DNA of 64,000 nucleotides from Plantago major (taxonomy: Eukaryota; Streptophyta; Magnoliopsida; Lamiales; Plantaginaceae). Positions 20,839 to 33,927 of this stretch are shown here, in pieces. The first letter of the stretch is position 1; the number at the start of each line of letters is the position of its first letter. Location of the stretch: positions 87,836,636-87,900,635 of the forward strand of contig CM048841.1 in the NCBI GenBank assembly GCA_026545765.1, in the 5' to 3' direction. The position numbers were made by a program, and so were the translations under genes. The notes under the pieces are model-generated. The model saw nothing but the letters and a program-made list of their open reading frames with translations, was not told the origin of the DNA and ran no database searches.

Positions 20839-23800
20839 TATATAAGTAAATACTTAAAAGAGAGGCGTTTTGACCACCACATCTGTAATGTTTCATGTTG
20901 TAGAGAAATGAAAGACGATGAAATCGTTGATACTGAAACGTAAATCTAAACTACCTATGTTGGCATACTTCTACATGTACATGTATGTATATCCTATTGT
21001 TATCAACTGAATGAGTTTTTGTACGAATGTCATATATTCATAGTAATATTTATTTGTATTACAATCTTGTTTTTCATAGATTTGACAATTGGTTACGAGG
21101 TTGTAAAACTGAACTCTTAAGTTATGTGTCTACTCATTGAAATTAATACATGAATATATATTTGTTGAAGAGGGTTTCTTTGTTAGACACTACAAGCACC
21201 ACTCGCCCAAAAATAAAATAGTACTAGTAGGTCTCTCAAATTGATTTTTAAAGATGAAAGTTTAATAAAATAATGTGAGTGGGTTTACTTTTCAGTATAT
21301 TTAATGTTAAAGTTTGATGATTAATTGCCAAAAAAGGAAATGATAAGTTTTATTTGGGACACCCAAAATGGCAAAATGGTAAGCTATTCCCGGGGCGGAA
21401 GAAGTAATATTTTAAGAATAATTTGTGGTCAAAATTTATTACGGTTGACCGGTCAAAGTCAAAGTGGAAAGCTTGTAAAAAACGAAGGGAGTAATTAGGT
21501 AGCTGATAAATTAGTTGGTTTTTATAAAAGTGTTTAGCAAATTAATTAGCTGATAAACTAGTTAATTTGATAGATAGATTATGTAATAATAATCTATTAA
21601 GTTGGGTCATCATCTCTTAAAATGCCTTATTAAGGGGAGATGGTTATCCACCTTATATGCTGTTTGCATGATTTTTTTCACAAGTGATATGCTAACATGT
21701 CCCCTCACGAGTAGGCCGCGATTAGTTGGCTCTACATGTGAAATCATAATATACATCTTTGGACAAGCCGAAATTATCACCGGCTGGGGCAACCATCATC
21801 AACTTAGACCTGATCTGATACCATATTAAGTTGGGCCATCAACTAATTAATTTGCATGATTTTTTTATAAGTGATGTGAGATATTCTAACACAATCAACT
21901 AGATTATTTTTTAATAAAAATTCTGGACAAACTTATCATATCAACTAGCTTATCAACTATTGCGTTCACATATATTCTTAAAATATAGCTATTGACAGGG
22001 GCGGTGCTACCCTTGTTTAAAAAATAATAATTATATATGTATTTTTTTAAAAAAAATTGAACATAGCCCTACTCAATTTTTGTTAAATTACATTATAAAT
22101 AGGATGATTTCAATAAGATTAGGTTATTTTATATATGAATTTGTTAAAAATTTATACTCATCCATAAAAAAATTGCCAGTTTTTATATTTACAAAAAGAA
22201 AATTTAATTTAATCTATGCACGTCGAGATCCTGGCTTCGCCCTGGTTATTGGGATGATGAATAATTACTAAACATTTGTAGTAGAGATAAATTAAATTTA
22301 TAATACTGCATTTAAATATCTGCCAAACTTCACTGTAGCCATCTATGATCTATGCTACAAAACAAGTGGTTCCCGCGACATCCACCGCTTCAAATATTTT
22401 TGCAAGCAGTACAACCAAATAAATAAACTATGGTTTTCTTTTAAGAATCGTTTGACTTTTTTATTTAAATAGTTCTGTTTAATGTTACAATGATGGATTA
22501 TGATTATATTTAGATGTTGTGACATGCATATAATCTAGATTAGTTTAAATTTAACATTTCTAATTTAACTTTTTATTACACAACACTCTCTAATCGTGTC
22601 GTGACATGCCAGTTAAATCATTCTCGCAATATGCATGTTACTTAGATTGATTTTGGCTTAGAATTTCTAATAGTGATTTCAATACTCTCACAATGAAAGT
22701 TTCTAAAGTCATAAGGTGGTTGAGCGGAAGTGATCATATCACCTTAACATTTCGAATGAAGTATTGTGTATTCTTTTTCAAATGAAATATTCACATAGTT
22801 GGTCTGTAACGTCCCAAAGTTTCAAGTCAAGTCCAAAGAGTTTAAGGGGATTGAGAATGCTATTCATATCAAGTCTTTGAGGAAAGGACGCGAAATGACG
22901 TGTGTTGATGACAATGTACCATCATATCACCGGATAATTATGACTAACCGTCTGACAATTAAATTCTACCATTAATGGTCCGGATCGTTACATGGTTAAT
23001 CGAATTATGAAAGGCGAAAAAAATGAAAATTTGTGATATGTAATATGAAAAGTAGGTCCAAATTCATGGCATACTAAATGAAAATAGAGGGAAAAAATTT
23101 ATGAGGGAGCGTGACGCTTTAAAGATCTACTACTAATATAAGTTGATAACATGATCAACAACAAAATTGGATCATTACAATTCAAGAAAAGAAAAAACCA
23201 CCTTCCTTTTACTTCTTTTGACCACTAAATGCTGATTTTATAATCTTATTACCTTCAAAAACCGACTGCAATATCCATTTTCCCAATTCTGGAGAAACTA
23301 ATGATACAATAAACAATTCTAATAATGTGAAATAAAATGTGAGCTTTCCCTCTCTTTCACTCTGCTCCAGTTTCAATTCTCTTCTGCAAAAGAATTCTCA
23401 GGTTTCCACTCATAACCTTTCTCAAGAATGTGATCAATTGAAGGCTTTCTCTTTGAGTCCAGACCTTTATGCGTGCGAATGGTTGATAAAGTTGCTATCT
23501 TTAAGTAAAAAACTGATTCTTGATTTTATATTCTGCTAGTTTATGTTGAGTTATCTTTGAATGCAAGGTACCCCTGTTGGTGTTTCTGATTGTGTTTGAC
23601 TTGAGTATTTTTTGTTATTATTTTAGGTTGTGTGAGAGTTGATTGTGATTTAATCTTAATGCCACTTGGGAAATTGATATAGTAATAACATTTATAGCAG
23701 CAAGATGTGAACTGTGTATAGAAATGGTTGCTGCAATTTTCAAGGTGTACCACGTGATTTGTTGCTTGCTGGAGCTAAAAGTGAGGAAAATAGGCATGTG

Positions 23801-24193
23801 GGGTTTTTGGTATCTTCTTTGTTGCTTCAAATGTCTGTTTTTTCTGGAGGGTTTCAGTTCTATGAGTACTTAAAGGGTTATCAAAGGTACTTTTAGAGTG
23901 AGTATCTGGTGATATTTTGGGATATGTGAGTTTGTTCTTCTCTTGCTTTGGTTGTCTCCTGGAAATTGGAAAACAAAATTGTTTGTTCCTTGTTGTTTTA
24001 GTATGTCAGTATGTGTGAAAAGTTGCTTGGTTTAGACTGTATATTTCTCCGGCCTTAAAATTCATTCGGTTTCCATAATACATAAATGTGCCTTGTTTCT
24101 GAATTCTCTAGGTTTGTATTTTCGTTTAGCTTCTTGGAGCTTTAGTTGGGGTGCGTGCTGGAGCAAATTGCTGGTATATATATAGAATCTACT
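20839..24193. other. AT-rich intergenic region, MITE remnants, DUF707 leader
   Basis: No coding sequence is supported over 3.3 kb. At about 21310-21494 there are Stowaway-like remnants: GGGGCGGAAGAAGTA, then GTTGACCGGTCAAAGTCAAAG and a terminal ACGAAGGGAGTA. They resemble the complete MITE at 55638 but lack a matching second end. The last several hundred bases (from about 23330) probably contain the DUF707 promoter and a non-coding first exon, since the first coding exon at 24194 is only 32 bases long. I cannot place that leader exon with certainty. Confidence 0.5.
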
Positions 24194-27100
24194 ATGATGT
24201 TGAAAAGGGCAAATAGTCTGCGCAGGTATGCAAATTTCATTACTTGATTGTTCTTGATGGTAGAAAGGTGAATGAAAATCTGAGTAGTTGAAATTACTAT
24301 TTTTTTGGATTTTAGCATGCAGGTTAAAAAATCAAATGAGTCTGTAAGGATATTTGTTACTGTCTGTGTTGGAATCGTGACTGGGTTCATTATAGGAGTG
24401 TTTTATCCGTCCTTTCCATTAGAAAAGGTATGGAAACTAACTGACTCCTTCTCGGTCTTCCGTCCTGATTGTCTTTAGATTATATTGTAACTAACTCTTA
24501 GGTTCTTGTTTCTCAGCTAAACGTTTTACTTGATGCTGGAACTGTTGGGAACAGATTGTCTGGGAAGTCTAGTCAAAACCGAAATGTGACAGATTTATCA
24601 AAGGTTTGTGTTCTAATGATATGGGATTTGAGCTTCTATCATCTGCTTTGTCCCTGATATATTTGTCTGGAAATTTCTGTTTTAGATATGGGTCCCTTCG
24701 AATCCCAAAGGCGCAGAAATGTTGCCTCCTGGCCTCATTGCATCTGAATCAGACTTGTACCTCCGCAGATTATGGGGTAACCCGAACGAGGTAAACATTG
24801 GCACTAAACATATTGGCTACTGTAACTGTACAATGTTGCTCTTTTATGTTTGTACTTATTAAAGATGTAGTTTTCTCAAATTCGAAATCTCAGTGAATTC
24901 ATGTCAAGTTATTTCAAAATCATCTTTCTCTAACTAGTGTACATAGCGTTCTTGAGCTAAGAGGATAAAACACATGAGACCTTTTAGAATTATGAATTCA
25001 AGTTTAAATTATCAAATGGCAACCAAAGTTCCTCATCTGATCAACCTGCACTTGATCCATAATCTGAATTCTGAATACAGTCGCGAGCAATTATTGAGTT
25101 TCCAACTTCGATTTGAATATACTGACTGAATCATACTACGCTGTATACTAATTTTCATATCTTTATCATTAAGACTTTATCGACTTTTGACCAACCAGGA
25201 CCTCCCCGCCAAACCAAGATATCTGGTGACCTTCACTGTTGGTTATTCTCAAAGGATGAACATTGATACTGCAGTGAAAAAGGTCTGTATACCTTCTTTG
25301 ATATACACTCCATATATTTTTCCTCAACCTTCCATTTCCAATTCTCACTAAGTTTGGTATCATTACAGTTTTCCGACAATTTTACCATCCTTTTGTTTCA
25401 TTACGATGGGCGAACAACAGAGTGGGATGAGTTTGAATGGTCTAAGCGAGCTATACACGTGAGTGCCAGGAAACAGACAAAATGGTAAGCCCATGATCCT
25501 CCGGCAATCTGATTCACTCAGTCAATTTCCGCAGAGAGATATTATATGCTTAGATTCCCTGCATATACACCTAATTTATATGTGGTTTGAGAATTACATG
25601 GAAAAACATGAGTGAGGGACGTGTTATTTCTGAAAGCATAGATTAGACGTTGAAAAATAACCATTTTCTGGGAAGAGGTGTAGTGTAGATATCTCTTTCC
25701 ATAAATAATGATCTGCTGTGACCCCATGAATTGTTTTTGTATTAAAAGGTGGTATGCCAAAAGGTTTCTGCATCCGGATATTGTTGCTGCGTATGACTAC
25801 ATATTTATATGGGATGAAGATCTTGGGGTCGAGCATTTCAATGCCGAAGAGTAAGTATGCTTTACCTTTAGTTCTGCAATTGATTTTCTGATTACTTGTA
25901 CTAATTCGCGGATTTTCTGATTTCCAGATATATCAAACTTGTAAAGAAACATGGTCTAGAAATTTCACAGCCTGGTCTTGAGCCAAACAAGAAGGCAACA
26001 TGGAAGATGACACAGAAACATGGCGGTGCTGAAGTTCACAAGTAAAATCCTGTGCGATGATTACGTGCTAAAAGATTTCAGGACATGCTTCTTGGTGGTG
26101 AATCATTAAAACAACTCTTATCTTTCCTTTTTTTTTTTTTTTTTTCCCTTTAATGAATCTAGGGAAACAGAGGAGAAAAAAGGGTTGTGCCCAGATCCGC
26201 ACTTGCCCCCTTGTGCAGCGTAAGAACACAAGTTTTACATACGTGATGAACTATTTTCCATAAACTTGATTTCTGTTTTTGGGATTTGACAAGTAAATTC
26301 TTTCCTGCATGTTTCATACAGATTTGTGGAAATCATGGCTCCTGTGTTCTCCCGAAGCGCATGGCGGTGTGTATGGCACATGATTCAGGTTCTAGTCATT
26401 TAATTATCATCTTTAGTTGCCAGAGCAAAAAAAAAAGGGAAGGAAGGAAGGAATGATATAAAATCCATGTGTTATATGCACTTGATCCTAATCCCCTGGT
26501 GTTGTTTTTGTTGCATTCAATCCTCTAGAATTTCAGAAATTCTGATCCAAGATCAATTCACAAAGAAAGTTTTCTCAGCACATCTTTTAGTAAATTTTGG
26601 AATGAAAACGCTAATGCTGCAGAGTTTTGAAGTCCTAATCTTGCTTGAAATCTTGGGGCGTAGATATTTACTTTTCTTTATATACAACATGTAGAACGAC
26701 TTGGTACATGGATGGGGTCTCGACTTTGCTCTCCAAAAATGCGTAGAGGTCAGTAATAGTCTCACTATCTCATGATCTACTAACTTTCAACTGGACCTTT
26801 GATCATTGTTTTGTATACATTAATTCTGAAATATCTGAATTTTGATTACATATGCTTCCTTGTAGCCGGCCTACGAGAAAATTGGAGTTGTAGATGCTCA
26901 ATGGATCGTTCATCAAACTGTTCCTTCGCTGGGTAACCAGGTAGATTAACAAGCGATTATTGGTTACATTAACACCTTCAAACTTGTTACCTTGACAGTG
27001 ACTTAACTTATCGTCCTGCTTTTGTGATGATAGGGGAGCTCTGAGAATGGCAAGCCTGCATGGCTAGGGGTATGTCTTGGCTTATCTCTTACAGCAGTCG

Positions 27101-27330
27101 CCATCTTAATTAGTATTGTAAAAAAAAACATAATGTTAAATCATGTTTTGATTATTTGTTTTCGAACAATTCTCTGATTGTAGGTGAGACAGAGGTGTGA
27201 AAAAGAATGGGCAATGTTCAAATCCCGGGTGGACTCTGCCGAAGAATCTTATTACAAGTCTGTTGGAATCGATCCTTCTACAGTCAAGTCTGTAGGCTTT
27301 GATCCTGTCAAGTTCCTGGGTCATGATTGA
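24194..27330 (+). CDS. DUF707 family protein, 14 coding exons
   Basis: Member of plant family DUF707 (PF05212), often labelled 'lysine ketoglutarate reductase trans-splicing related'; the biochemical role is not established. Exons: 24194-24225, 24316-24427, 24517-24603, 24686-24790, 25199-25282, 25369-25484, 25749-25850, 25928-26041, 26163-26219, 26322-26388, 26695-26748, 26866-26940, 27034-27069, 27184-27330. All junctions are GT..AG and in phase, giving about 395 residues. A short basic N-terminus (MMLKRANSLRSMQVKK) precedes one membrane segment (IFVTVCVGIVTGFIIGVF, about residues 23-40), so a type II Golgi-like topology is likely (inference). The DUF707 region carries LPPGLIASESDLYLRRLWG, YDYIFIWDEDLGVEHFN, FVEIMAPVFSRSAWRCVWHM, DLVHGWGLDFALQKC and QWIVHQTVPSLG; the WDED acidic motif suggests a glycosyltransferase-like fold. 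No break was found. A deleted copy lies at 38585-39112. Confidence 0.93.
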
Positions 27331-27699
27331 CGGATTGTGATGTATTACCGTATGACAGACCGCTGTTATGTTCAGGTCCAGAGAACCATATTCCATAAAA
27401 AACATTGAGATGAGTCATATGGCCAAAAGAAATAGAAAAAAGAACTACATTGCTGAAAGTTTCAGTATATCTTATACTTGTAGATACAAGAGTTTCTTAT
27501 AAAGAAATTAAACGTTTTGGGTGATCATGTCATGCTTTTGTCACCCAATTTTTTTTTATCTGTATTACAATGAAAAAATGGAAAATAAATTATGGAAAAT
27601 TCAAATGAGGTACAGTATATCTTATTTGTACAGTTGATGGAACCAAGTTATCATCCAAAAAAGGTGATGGAACCTTTAAACCATCAACTTAGTAAATAC
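27331..27699. other. convergent gap between DUF707 and the type I repeat-motif gene
   Basis: Shared 3' UTR space of two convergent genes. It is duplicated at about 39110-39472 with good similarity, including AGAGAACCATATTCCATAAA and CTTATACTTGTAGATACAAG. No coding sequence is seen. Confidence 0.6.
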
Positions 27700-28287
27700 T
27701 CAATAATCATATGCATTTGTAGACATCCACTTGCTCAATTCGAACTTCTTGTGCTTCATAGCAAGAAATTTTTCTGCCTTCGCGTCGATGCTTTCCCCAG
27801 AAAACGAGCCATCACCAGCATTAGGGTGGTGATAATATTGCACATTGTTTCCCTTCTGATAACAATGATCAGAACTGACTTCTTCATGCCCGCGAGGTAT
27901 TGCAGAACCACTCGGGACTTCTTCAAATGTGTGTAGCCTGTGCTCACGTTCATAAAGCTCGTATGCATCACGAGGTCTGTGTGGTTTTGCTTGATTGCTG
28001 TAGTGTCTAGTAAATGTACTTGTTTCAGTTTCAGAAGGTTTTGGTGAAACAGCTAGAACTGTGTCAAATGTGCGTACCCTATGCTCTCGTTCATAGAGCT
28101 GGTAAGCATCTGGATTTCTACGTGGTTTCACGTACCTCGTTTCAAGAGCTTGAGGTTTTGGCAGGCCAGTTTGGATATCCACAGGTGTATGCACCCGGTG
28201 CTCAGCTTCGTAAAGCTCGTAGGCATTTGGAGCTCTACGCAGTTTTCCATGCTTTTCGCGGTGCATGAATCTTTTCATCATGTCCAT
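27700..28287 (-). CDS. YELYEREHR-motif protein, type I, copy A
   Basis: Single-exon frame of 195 residues that I do not recognise as a named family. It is hydrophilic, with no signal peptide or membrane segment. Three copies of one motif occur in order: NAYELYEAEHRVHTP (about residues 21-35), DAYQLYEREHRVRTF (about 60-74) and DAYELYEREHRLHTF (about 105-119). Each is preceded by a basic Lys/Arg/Pro stretch. The C-terminus IDAKAEKFLAMKHKKFELSK weakly recalls the end of plant DUF761 proteins (inference, not tested). ATG at 28287 is supported by the matching start in the duplicate at 40051. Two duplicated copies with open frames over the full length, while flanking DNA has diverged, suggest a real protein under selection. 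The function is unknown. Confidence 0.75.
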   Translation of the reverse strand: MDMMKRFMHREKHGKLRRAPNAYELYEAEHRVHTPVDIQTGLPKPQALETRYVKPRRNPDAYQLYEREHRVRTFDTVLAVSPKPSETETSTFTRHYSNQAKPHRPRDAYELYEREHRLHTFEEVPSGSAIPRGHEEVSSDHCYQKGNNVQYYHHPNAGDGSFSGESIDAKAEKFLAMKHKKFELSKWMSTNAYDY

Positions 28288-31233
28288 TTTGCTTGTTGTT
28301 GATGAGGCTTTGAGATACGTAAGGCTTTATGTGTTGTTTGAATTTTGATACAAACATAAGCGATGTTAGAATTGGATTTATAGTTTTTTGCATATGCATG
28401 ATGGAATCTGATTCTTTTAGTTTTAGACTTTTATTACTTGTTGCACAATTATAAATTGTGTTTGAATGCTGGTCAAACTGGTTTTTATATTAGTTCCTGG
28501 CATTTGACCATAAGATAGGAGCTCCACGAATTCAAGTGTTGATTTTGTCTGCCATTCAAAGCCCCTATTATAATACAGGCTGTTTGTATGTGTATTTTTT
28601 GTGTTTCAAATAAAAAATTGCCATGATATTGTTTACATTTGGGGAGTAGAGGAGGATCGAGTGCAACACTTTGGCAAGCAGTGATGTAATCTATGTCCCA
28701 ATCAATATGTACCGTAGGACGAGTTTGTGTGGCAATCTTCGAATTATAAATTACTTTTAATTTATATATCTAAATCGTTTAATAGTATATAAAAAAAAAC
28801 ACACACACTCTATATTACGAATGTTCATTTCGTAGTCTGTATATGATGTTTTATTGTTACAGCTTCTTTACCTGAAAGGTGGAATTCATTACTATATTGT
28901 ACTATTCGGCTTTTGTTCAAAAGTAAATTAACTAGAGCTCCAATTCAAAATGGTAAATATCGTACCAATAAGATGTTTGCGATTCATGATGCGGACCCTA
29001 CTTCAGTTATGCTATATATGAACCAATTGATAGGACCCAAACGGCATAGACTTGTAGGTCATTGCTCGACTACAACGTCGAACATTTATGGAGTAGAGTG
29101 TGATGCACATTTTGGATTAAAAATGCATGTGAATGTTAAAATGGTATTCAAGTTTATACATAGACTCACACTCTCACATGCCATGGTATTTTTTATGATT
29201 TTAAAAGTAAATTTGTGAATTTTATGATCTAAAGCGGAAAATTATATTTGTAAGGTACTTTTAAACAATAGAAAAAATTGCATTTTAGTGATAATTTCAA
29301 AAACTTATTGCACAAAAGTGATACAAAAAATAATTTTTACAAATTAGTGAGATTATTTTTACAAATTAGTGATTTTATTAATTATAGTAACATTATTACA
29401 CTAAGTATTACCTTACTCGATCCAATCATTTCCGTTTTTACATATCTAATGTCTCTTTATCACGGAACCAAGATGACACTCAAAATCCAAACAAGCATTA
29501 CAATCATTATTTTAACATTGTAATTATTTAAATCACAAGCAACATCTAATATCATAGGCACTATATAACATTACAAGCATCATGTAATATGTACAAGAAA
29601 ATAAAAAAAGTGTGTAGTACTTACGAGTAATAAAATATTGAGGATGATACTTATACATAATTAACTCTAAACAATAAATATGCGTTTGAACTCAATAATT
29701 TATACTATAAAATAGTGGCATAACATTCCAACCGTAGGTTATCCGGTCTTCAGTACACTGGATCAGTGTGAACTTCATGGTTGATTCAAGTGATGATATT
29801 CCAATTAATATGTACAAATTCATTGAACATTGCCTAACCAATTAAGTTGTACGTACTATATATGATAACTAATAGTACTATATAACAAGTAAAAGCAAGA
29901 AGTTAGGCAAAGCAAAGTTTGACATGAATAGTAGTATACACTACAGAATTAGGAAATTCTTGTGATTAGCCGCGTCTTATATATACTAATCCTAATTCTA
30001 AGAGCAAGGTAATAAATTAATAGTTTGATTACTTTAATGTGACGCTTTCTGAGAATGATTAATTAGAGTATTAATTTTCTAATGATACTTGAACTTAAAC
30101 ATACTGGCTAGATATATCCATGTGTAGCATCATTTGCATAATTTAGTAAAAGGACTACAACTTTACAAAACTTTCGGTGAATTAACCTAATACGTAGATG
30201 ACTGAAATTAGAATATTGTGACTGTCGATTATATTGAACAAGAATTGGTCAATTCAAAGGGGGAAGAGATGAACAAATGCAGAGCTCCAAGGAGCCAGCT
30301 TCCTTCTGGGGTAACCGGAGTTTTGATGGTGTTACATTGTTTATTTTTGTACTATGCCTGTGATTTGAACAATAACATACTTATCCATACAATTGTACAC
30401 TAATTACAAACCAGTCAAATAGTCAGATTATAAACAAACACATTCTTACTTTAAACTTCTAAACAATTTACATTTTTATTATAAATTTTCATTAGCTACA
30501 AAATTGAACCAAACAATTTTTATTTACTCCTCATAACTTTTTTTTTCAAACTTAATTACCAAAAAAATTGCAAACAGCTCTCTTAAAAAATTTAATATTA
30601 TTCTAAATATAAAAGAAAATTAAAAATTTGCAGAAACATAATAAAAAATAAATAGTAACAAATTCATTGATGCTCCATGAAAATAACTTCCATGACATCT
30701 TTAATTTGGAGCTTTCTACCATGAAAGCTCATGCTTCCATAGAACTAAAAAAAATTAAAAATACAAAAAATTGTAGTAAATTAAAAAATGAAATATTAAT
30801 TTGTTAATAATATTGAGTTTTTTAATATTTTTTTGTTATTTCTTACTTCCTTCGTTCCGAAACAAGGTTACCACTTATTTTTTGTCAATAAAATAAGGAC
30901 CAATTACTTTTTAAATAAAATAGTAGTTGTTGTACTTTATTGTAATTAACTATTGTTAAAAGTTTGAATATTTTAATATTATGGTGGAAGAAATATTTGC
31001 GAAAAATGGAAACGAAATCCTTTACTTGAGACGTAAAACTGATAAAACGAGAACCTTGTTTCAAGACGGAAAAAAGTATTTTTTTAAAATAATTTATTAT
31101 TTTTTTTGAAGATTATATTAATTTGAAATATCATTTCTTTCATTTTTGTAAATAATTTTTAACACTAATTTTACAAATTATTTTTTCATTAAAATTTTTT
31201 ATTTTATTTTTAATATTTAATAATTTTATTTTA
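28288..31233. other. intergenic, copy A side of the segmental duplication
   Basis: Contains the promoter of the type I gene (first few hundred bases) and AT-rich DNA without coding support. 29120-29280 matches 46400-46520, and 29690-30310 matches 46540-47180, collinear with the second copy of the duplication. 29280-29640 has no counterpart in copy B and may be a copy A insertion. 30320-31233 is very AT-rich with no recognisable feature. Confidence 0.6.
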
Positions 31234-32239
31234 GGGTAAATTTTATTTTACACTAGTACCTTTTTGGCCACTTTGAAGTTACACCACAACCTTTTTCTTT
31301 TCCTCACTCGACACTAAAACGTTAGTCAACACTTTGAGTCTACACAAAGGTTGAGTTTTTTTTCCAATCAACACCAAAACCTTGATGATAAATTACACAT
31401 ACTACAAAACCTTTTCAGCTCACCAGAAATAAATTATATACAATATTGATGATAAAAAAAATAAAAGAAAATTTATGAAATAGATTGCTTGTATAAGAAG
31501 AAACATGTAATTACATTATTTTGATGAGAACAAGTATAATCAGAAGAATTAATCGTACATAATGTTGAAAGAGAGACATAACTGAGTGAGAGAGAAAGAG
31601 AATGAAGATATCATATATGTATTTTGTTTGCCATACATTAGATGTAAACTTTATTTTTAAATCATGTATATTGCAATGAGATCAAGGAGGTGGCAAATAT
31701 TTTCATTTAATGCCCTCATCTCATCTATATTGCAAGAATTCAAGGAACCACAACTATTTTTATGATTCCCTATTATTATTCTTATAACAATTATGCAAAG
31801 TCGGCATATTTACATCAGAATGGCTATTAAATATTTAACAATCAAGAACCACATCCTACCACGTAAGAATTTGCAACTATGGCCACGTACAATTATGTCT
31901 CTCTTTCTATATTATATACGATTAATTCTTCTGATTATACTTCTTCTCATCAAAATAATGTAATTACATGTTTCTTCTTATACAAGCAATCTTTTTTATA
32001 CCTTTTCTTTTGTTTTTTTATCATCAAGGTTGTACATAATTTATTTCTGGTGAACTGAAAAGGTTTTGGTAGTTGGTGTAATTTATCATCAAGGTTTTGG
32101 TGTTGATTGGAAAAAAAACTTAACCTTTGTGTAGACTCAAAGTGTTGACTAACGTTTTAGTGTCGAGTGGGAAAAAAAAAAGGTTGTGGTGTAACTTCAA
32201 AGTGACCAAAAAGGTTCTAGTGTAAAATAAAATTCATTC
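31234..32239. mobile_element. Mu-like long-TIR foldback element, non-coding
   Basis: Ends GGGTAAATTTTATTTTACACTAG and, inverted, GAATGAATTTTATTTTACACTAG. The inverted repeats extend inward for roughly 300 bases on each side (31234 to about 31556, and about 31919 to 32239), leaving a short centre. Direct 9-base repeats TTTATTTTA flank it exactly (31225-31233 and 32240-32248), the length used by Mutator-like elements; the low complexity of the repeat lowers its weight. There is no transposase, so it would be non-autonomous. Copy B lacks it. Confidence 0.75.
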
Positions 32240-32441
32240 TTTATTTTAATTAAAAATATTGCATATTGGACGCCCGTGAAAGGGTAGAAATAGGAAACTA
32301 GAAAATTTGACGGTTAAAATAAGGCCACGTTTGGAAGGTAAACTTTGAAAATATAAAATGGAGCTATATGTGAATAGGTTGTTTAGTAGGGTAATTTGGT
32401 GTAATTTATAAGTAGTCACCACATAAGAGACGGTCAAAGCT

Positions 32442-33263
32442 TACTATATCAAAGTCTATACCATCTTCCGTACCACCGTTACGATCATGACACGCGTCAT
32501 CATTACTAATAAAAGTAATCATTAAAAAAAAAAAAAAGAATACTCAACAAAATTACTGATATTTCCATCCATCCTAAAATTTAGTTAACAGTTACGGAAA
32601 AGGCTATCACCCCGTACCATTCTTTTTGCTTAACATTATCATCAACAAAAAATCATTAATTACCCCTTTAAACATCGGCAGCCATTGTTCTAATTCTCAG
32701 TTCTACACAAACACAATACACACACTTGAGTATTCTCTTTTGTATTTAACATCACTTCCTATGGTGGAAATCTAACAGAAGAAACAAAAATCATTTGTCC
32801 CTCATTATTCCTTGAATTTTTTTATATATATTTTCAGAATTATTAACACATTTTCACTGAAGAACTTTAGAAAAGATATATTGCAAACGAAACGAAACAT
32901 ACAAGAAGAAGGCCCTTCATATTCACTGAAATGTGATCTTTATTGTTAAAAACACTCATTACCAGCAATTTATATATGATAAATTTCAAAAGTTATAATA
33001 CTTGTGTAAAATATTTAAGCAGCTTCATTGTTTCATGAATAGTTGGAGCAATTACAGATCAAGTAAATCGTGAATGATCGAGCAATTAATTTAGTTGGCC
33101 TTGATTCTCAAATATGATATTAATTATTAGTGAAAGAATATTGCACTTTCCAAATTGTTACCTAAATCTTATCAAACAAAATTTATTCTCCTTTTATTAT
33201 TAATGACACGTGTCACGATCGTAATGATGGTACGGAAGATGGTATAGACTTTGGTATAGTAAA
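32442..33263. mobile_element. inverted-repeat element, unclassified
   Basis: TTACTATATCAAAGTCTATACCATCTTCCGTACCA at the left end, followed by CGTTACGATCATGACACG, is matched inverted at 33195-33263 (CGTGTCACGATCGTAATGATGGTACGG, then AGATGGTATAGACTTTGGTATAGTAA). The arms are about 70 bases and the interior about 680 bases, AT-rich and non-coding. I found no clear target-site duplication, so the class is open. Confidence 0.6.
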
Positions 33264-33672
33264 TCCGGAGGGGCCTTCAAATCTACTTTCGGTTGTGATG
33301 TAATGTTCAACTCTCTCTGAGATGTCCGGACAATGGGGAAGAGTTTGTTACCCCCACAGATCCATCAACGTATTGACTTTTAACTAAAAATTTACAAGAC
33401 TTGGTTTTCTAGTAAGGCTCTGTTCTTTTCAACTGAAATTCTAATCGAATCGAATGGCCCGAATCGAATCGAATCGAAACTAATCGAATCAAGAAATTAT
33501 TGTGTAATAATAATAACAATTATATGATGGTATATATAATCACAATTAAAAAAATATATTATTTTTGTCATCTTTCTCACATTCTTCCTACTCTTTTTTC
33601 TGTCATTTTACATTTTTATTTATTATTGTATAACAAACTTTAAAACCAACCGCGTGGAAGGTACTTTATACG

Positions 33673-33927
33673 ATGCCTCAAATGGAAGACACATATCAAA
33701 TATACGTGATTGTTGCTACCTTCACTCTGCATAATTTTATGCGCATGTGTAAACTTGAAATACCAGTTTTGCAACATGATATCAATGTCCAAGGTGGAGT
33801 GGATAATGATTTATTGAACCCGACAAGAAAAGAAACGATGAACAGGGTGCGCAAGGAGATGACATTGAGAATTTGGCGCTCTATTCCAGGCAATATAGAG
33901 CCCGAGGAAGATAATATAGAGGAATAA
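33673..33927 (+). pseudogene. Harbinger transposase C-terminal fragment
   Basis: Only 84 residues. IVATFTLHNFMRM matches the conserved tail of PIF/Harbinger (HARBI1-like) DDE transposases, where a hydrophobic stretch precedes LHNF. An acidic tail (EPEEDNIEE) ends the frame. The upstream DDE catalytic region is absent from this element, so this is a remnant. Confidence 0.75.

Noticed and set aside
21310..21494. Possible complete Stowaway MITE
   Set aside because: Both a GGGGCGGAAGAAGTA and an ACGAAGGGAGTA end face the same direction and no inverted partner with TA target was found, so only remnants are supported.
28913..29218. 101-codon frame in copy A intergenic DNA
   Set aside because: No recognisable motif, no counterpart frame in copy B (46389-46520), and AT-rich composition.
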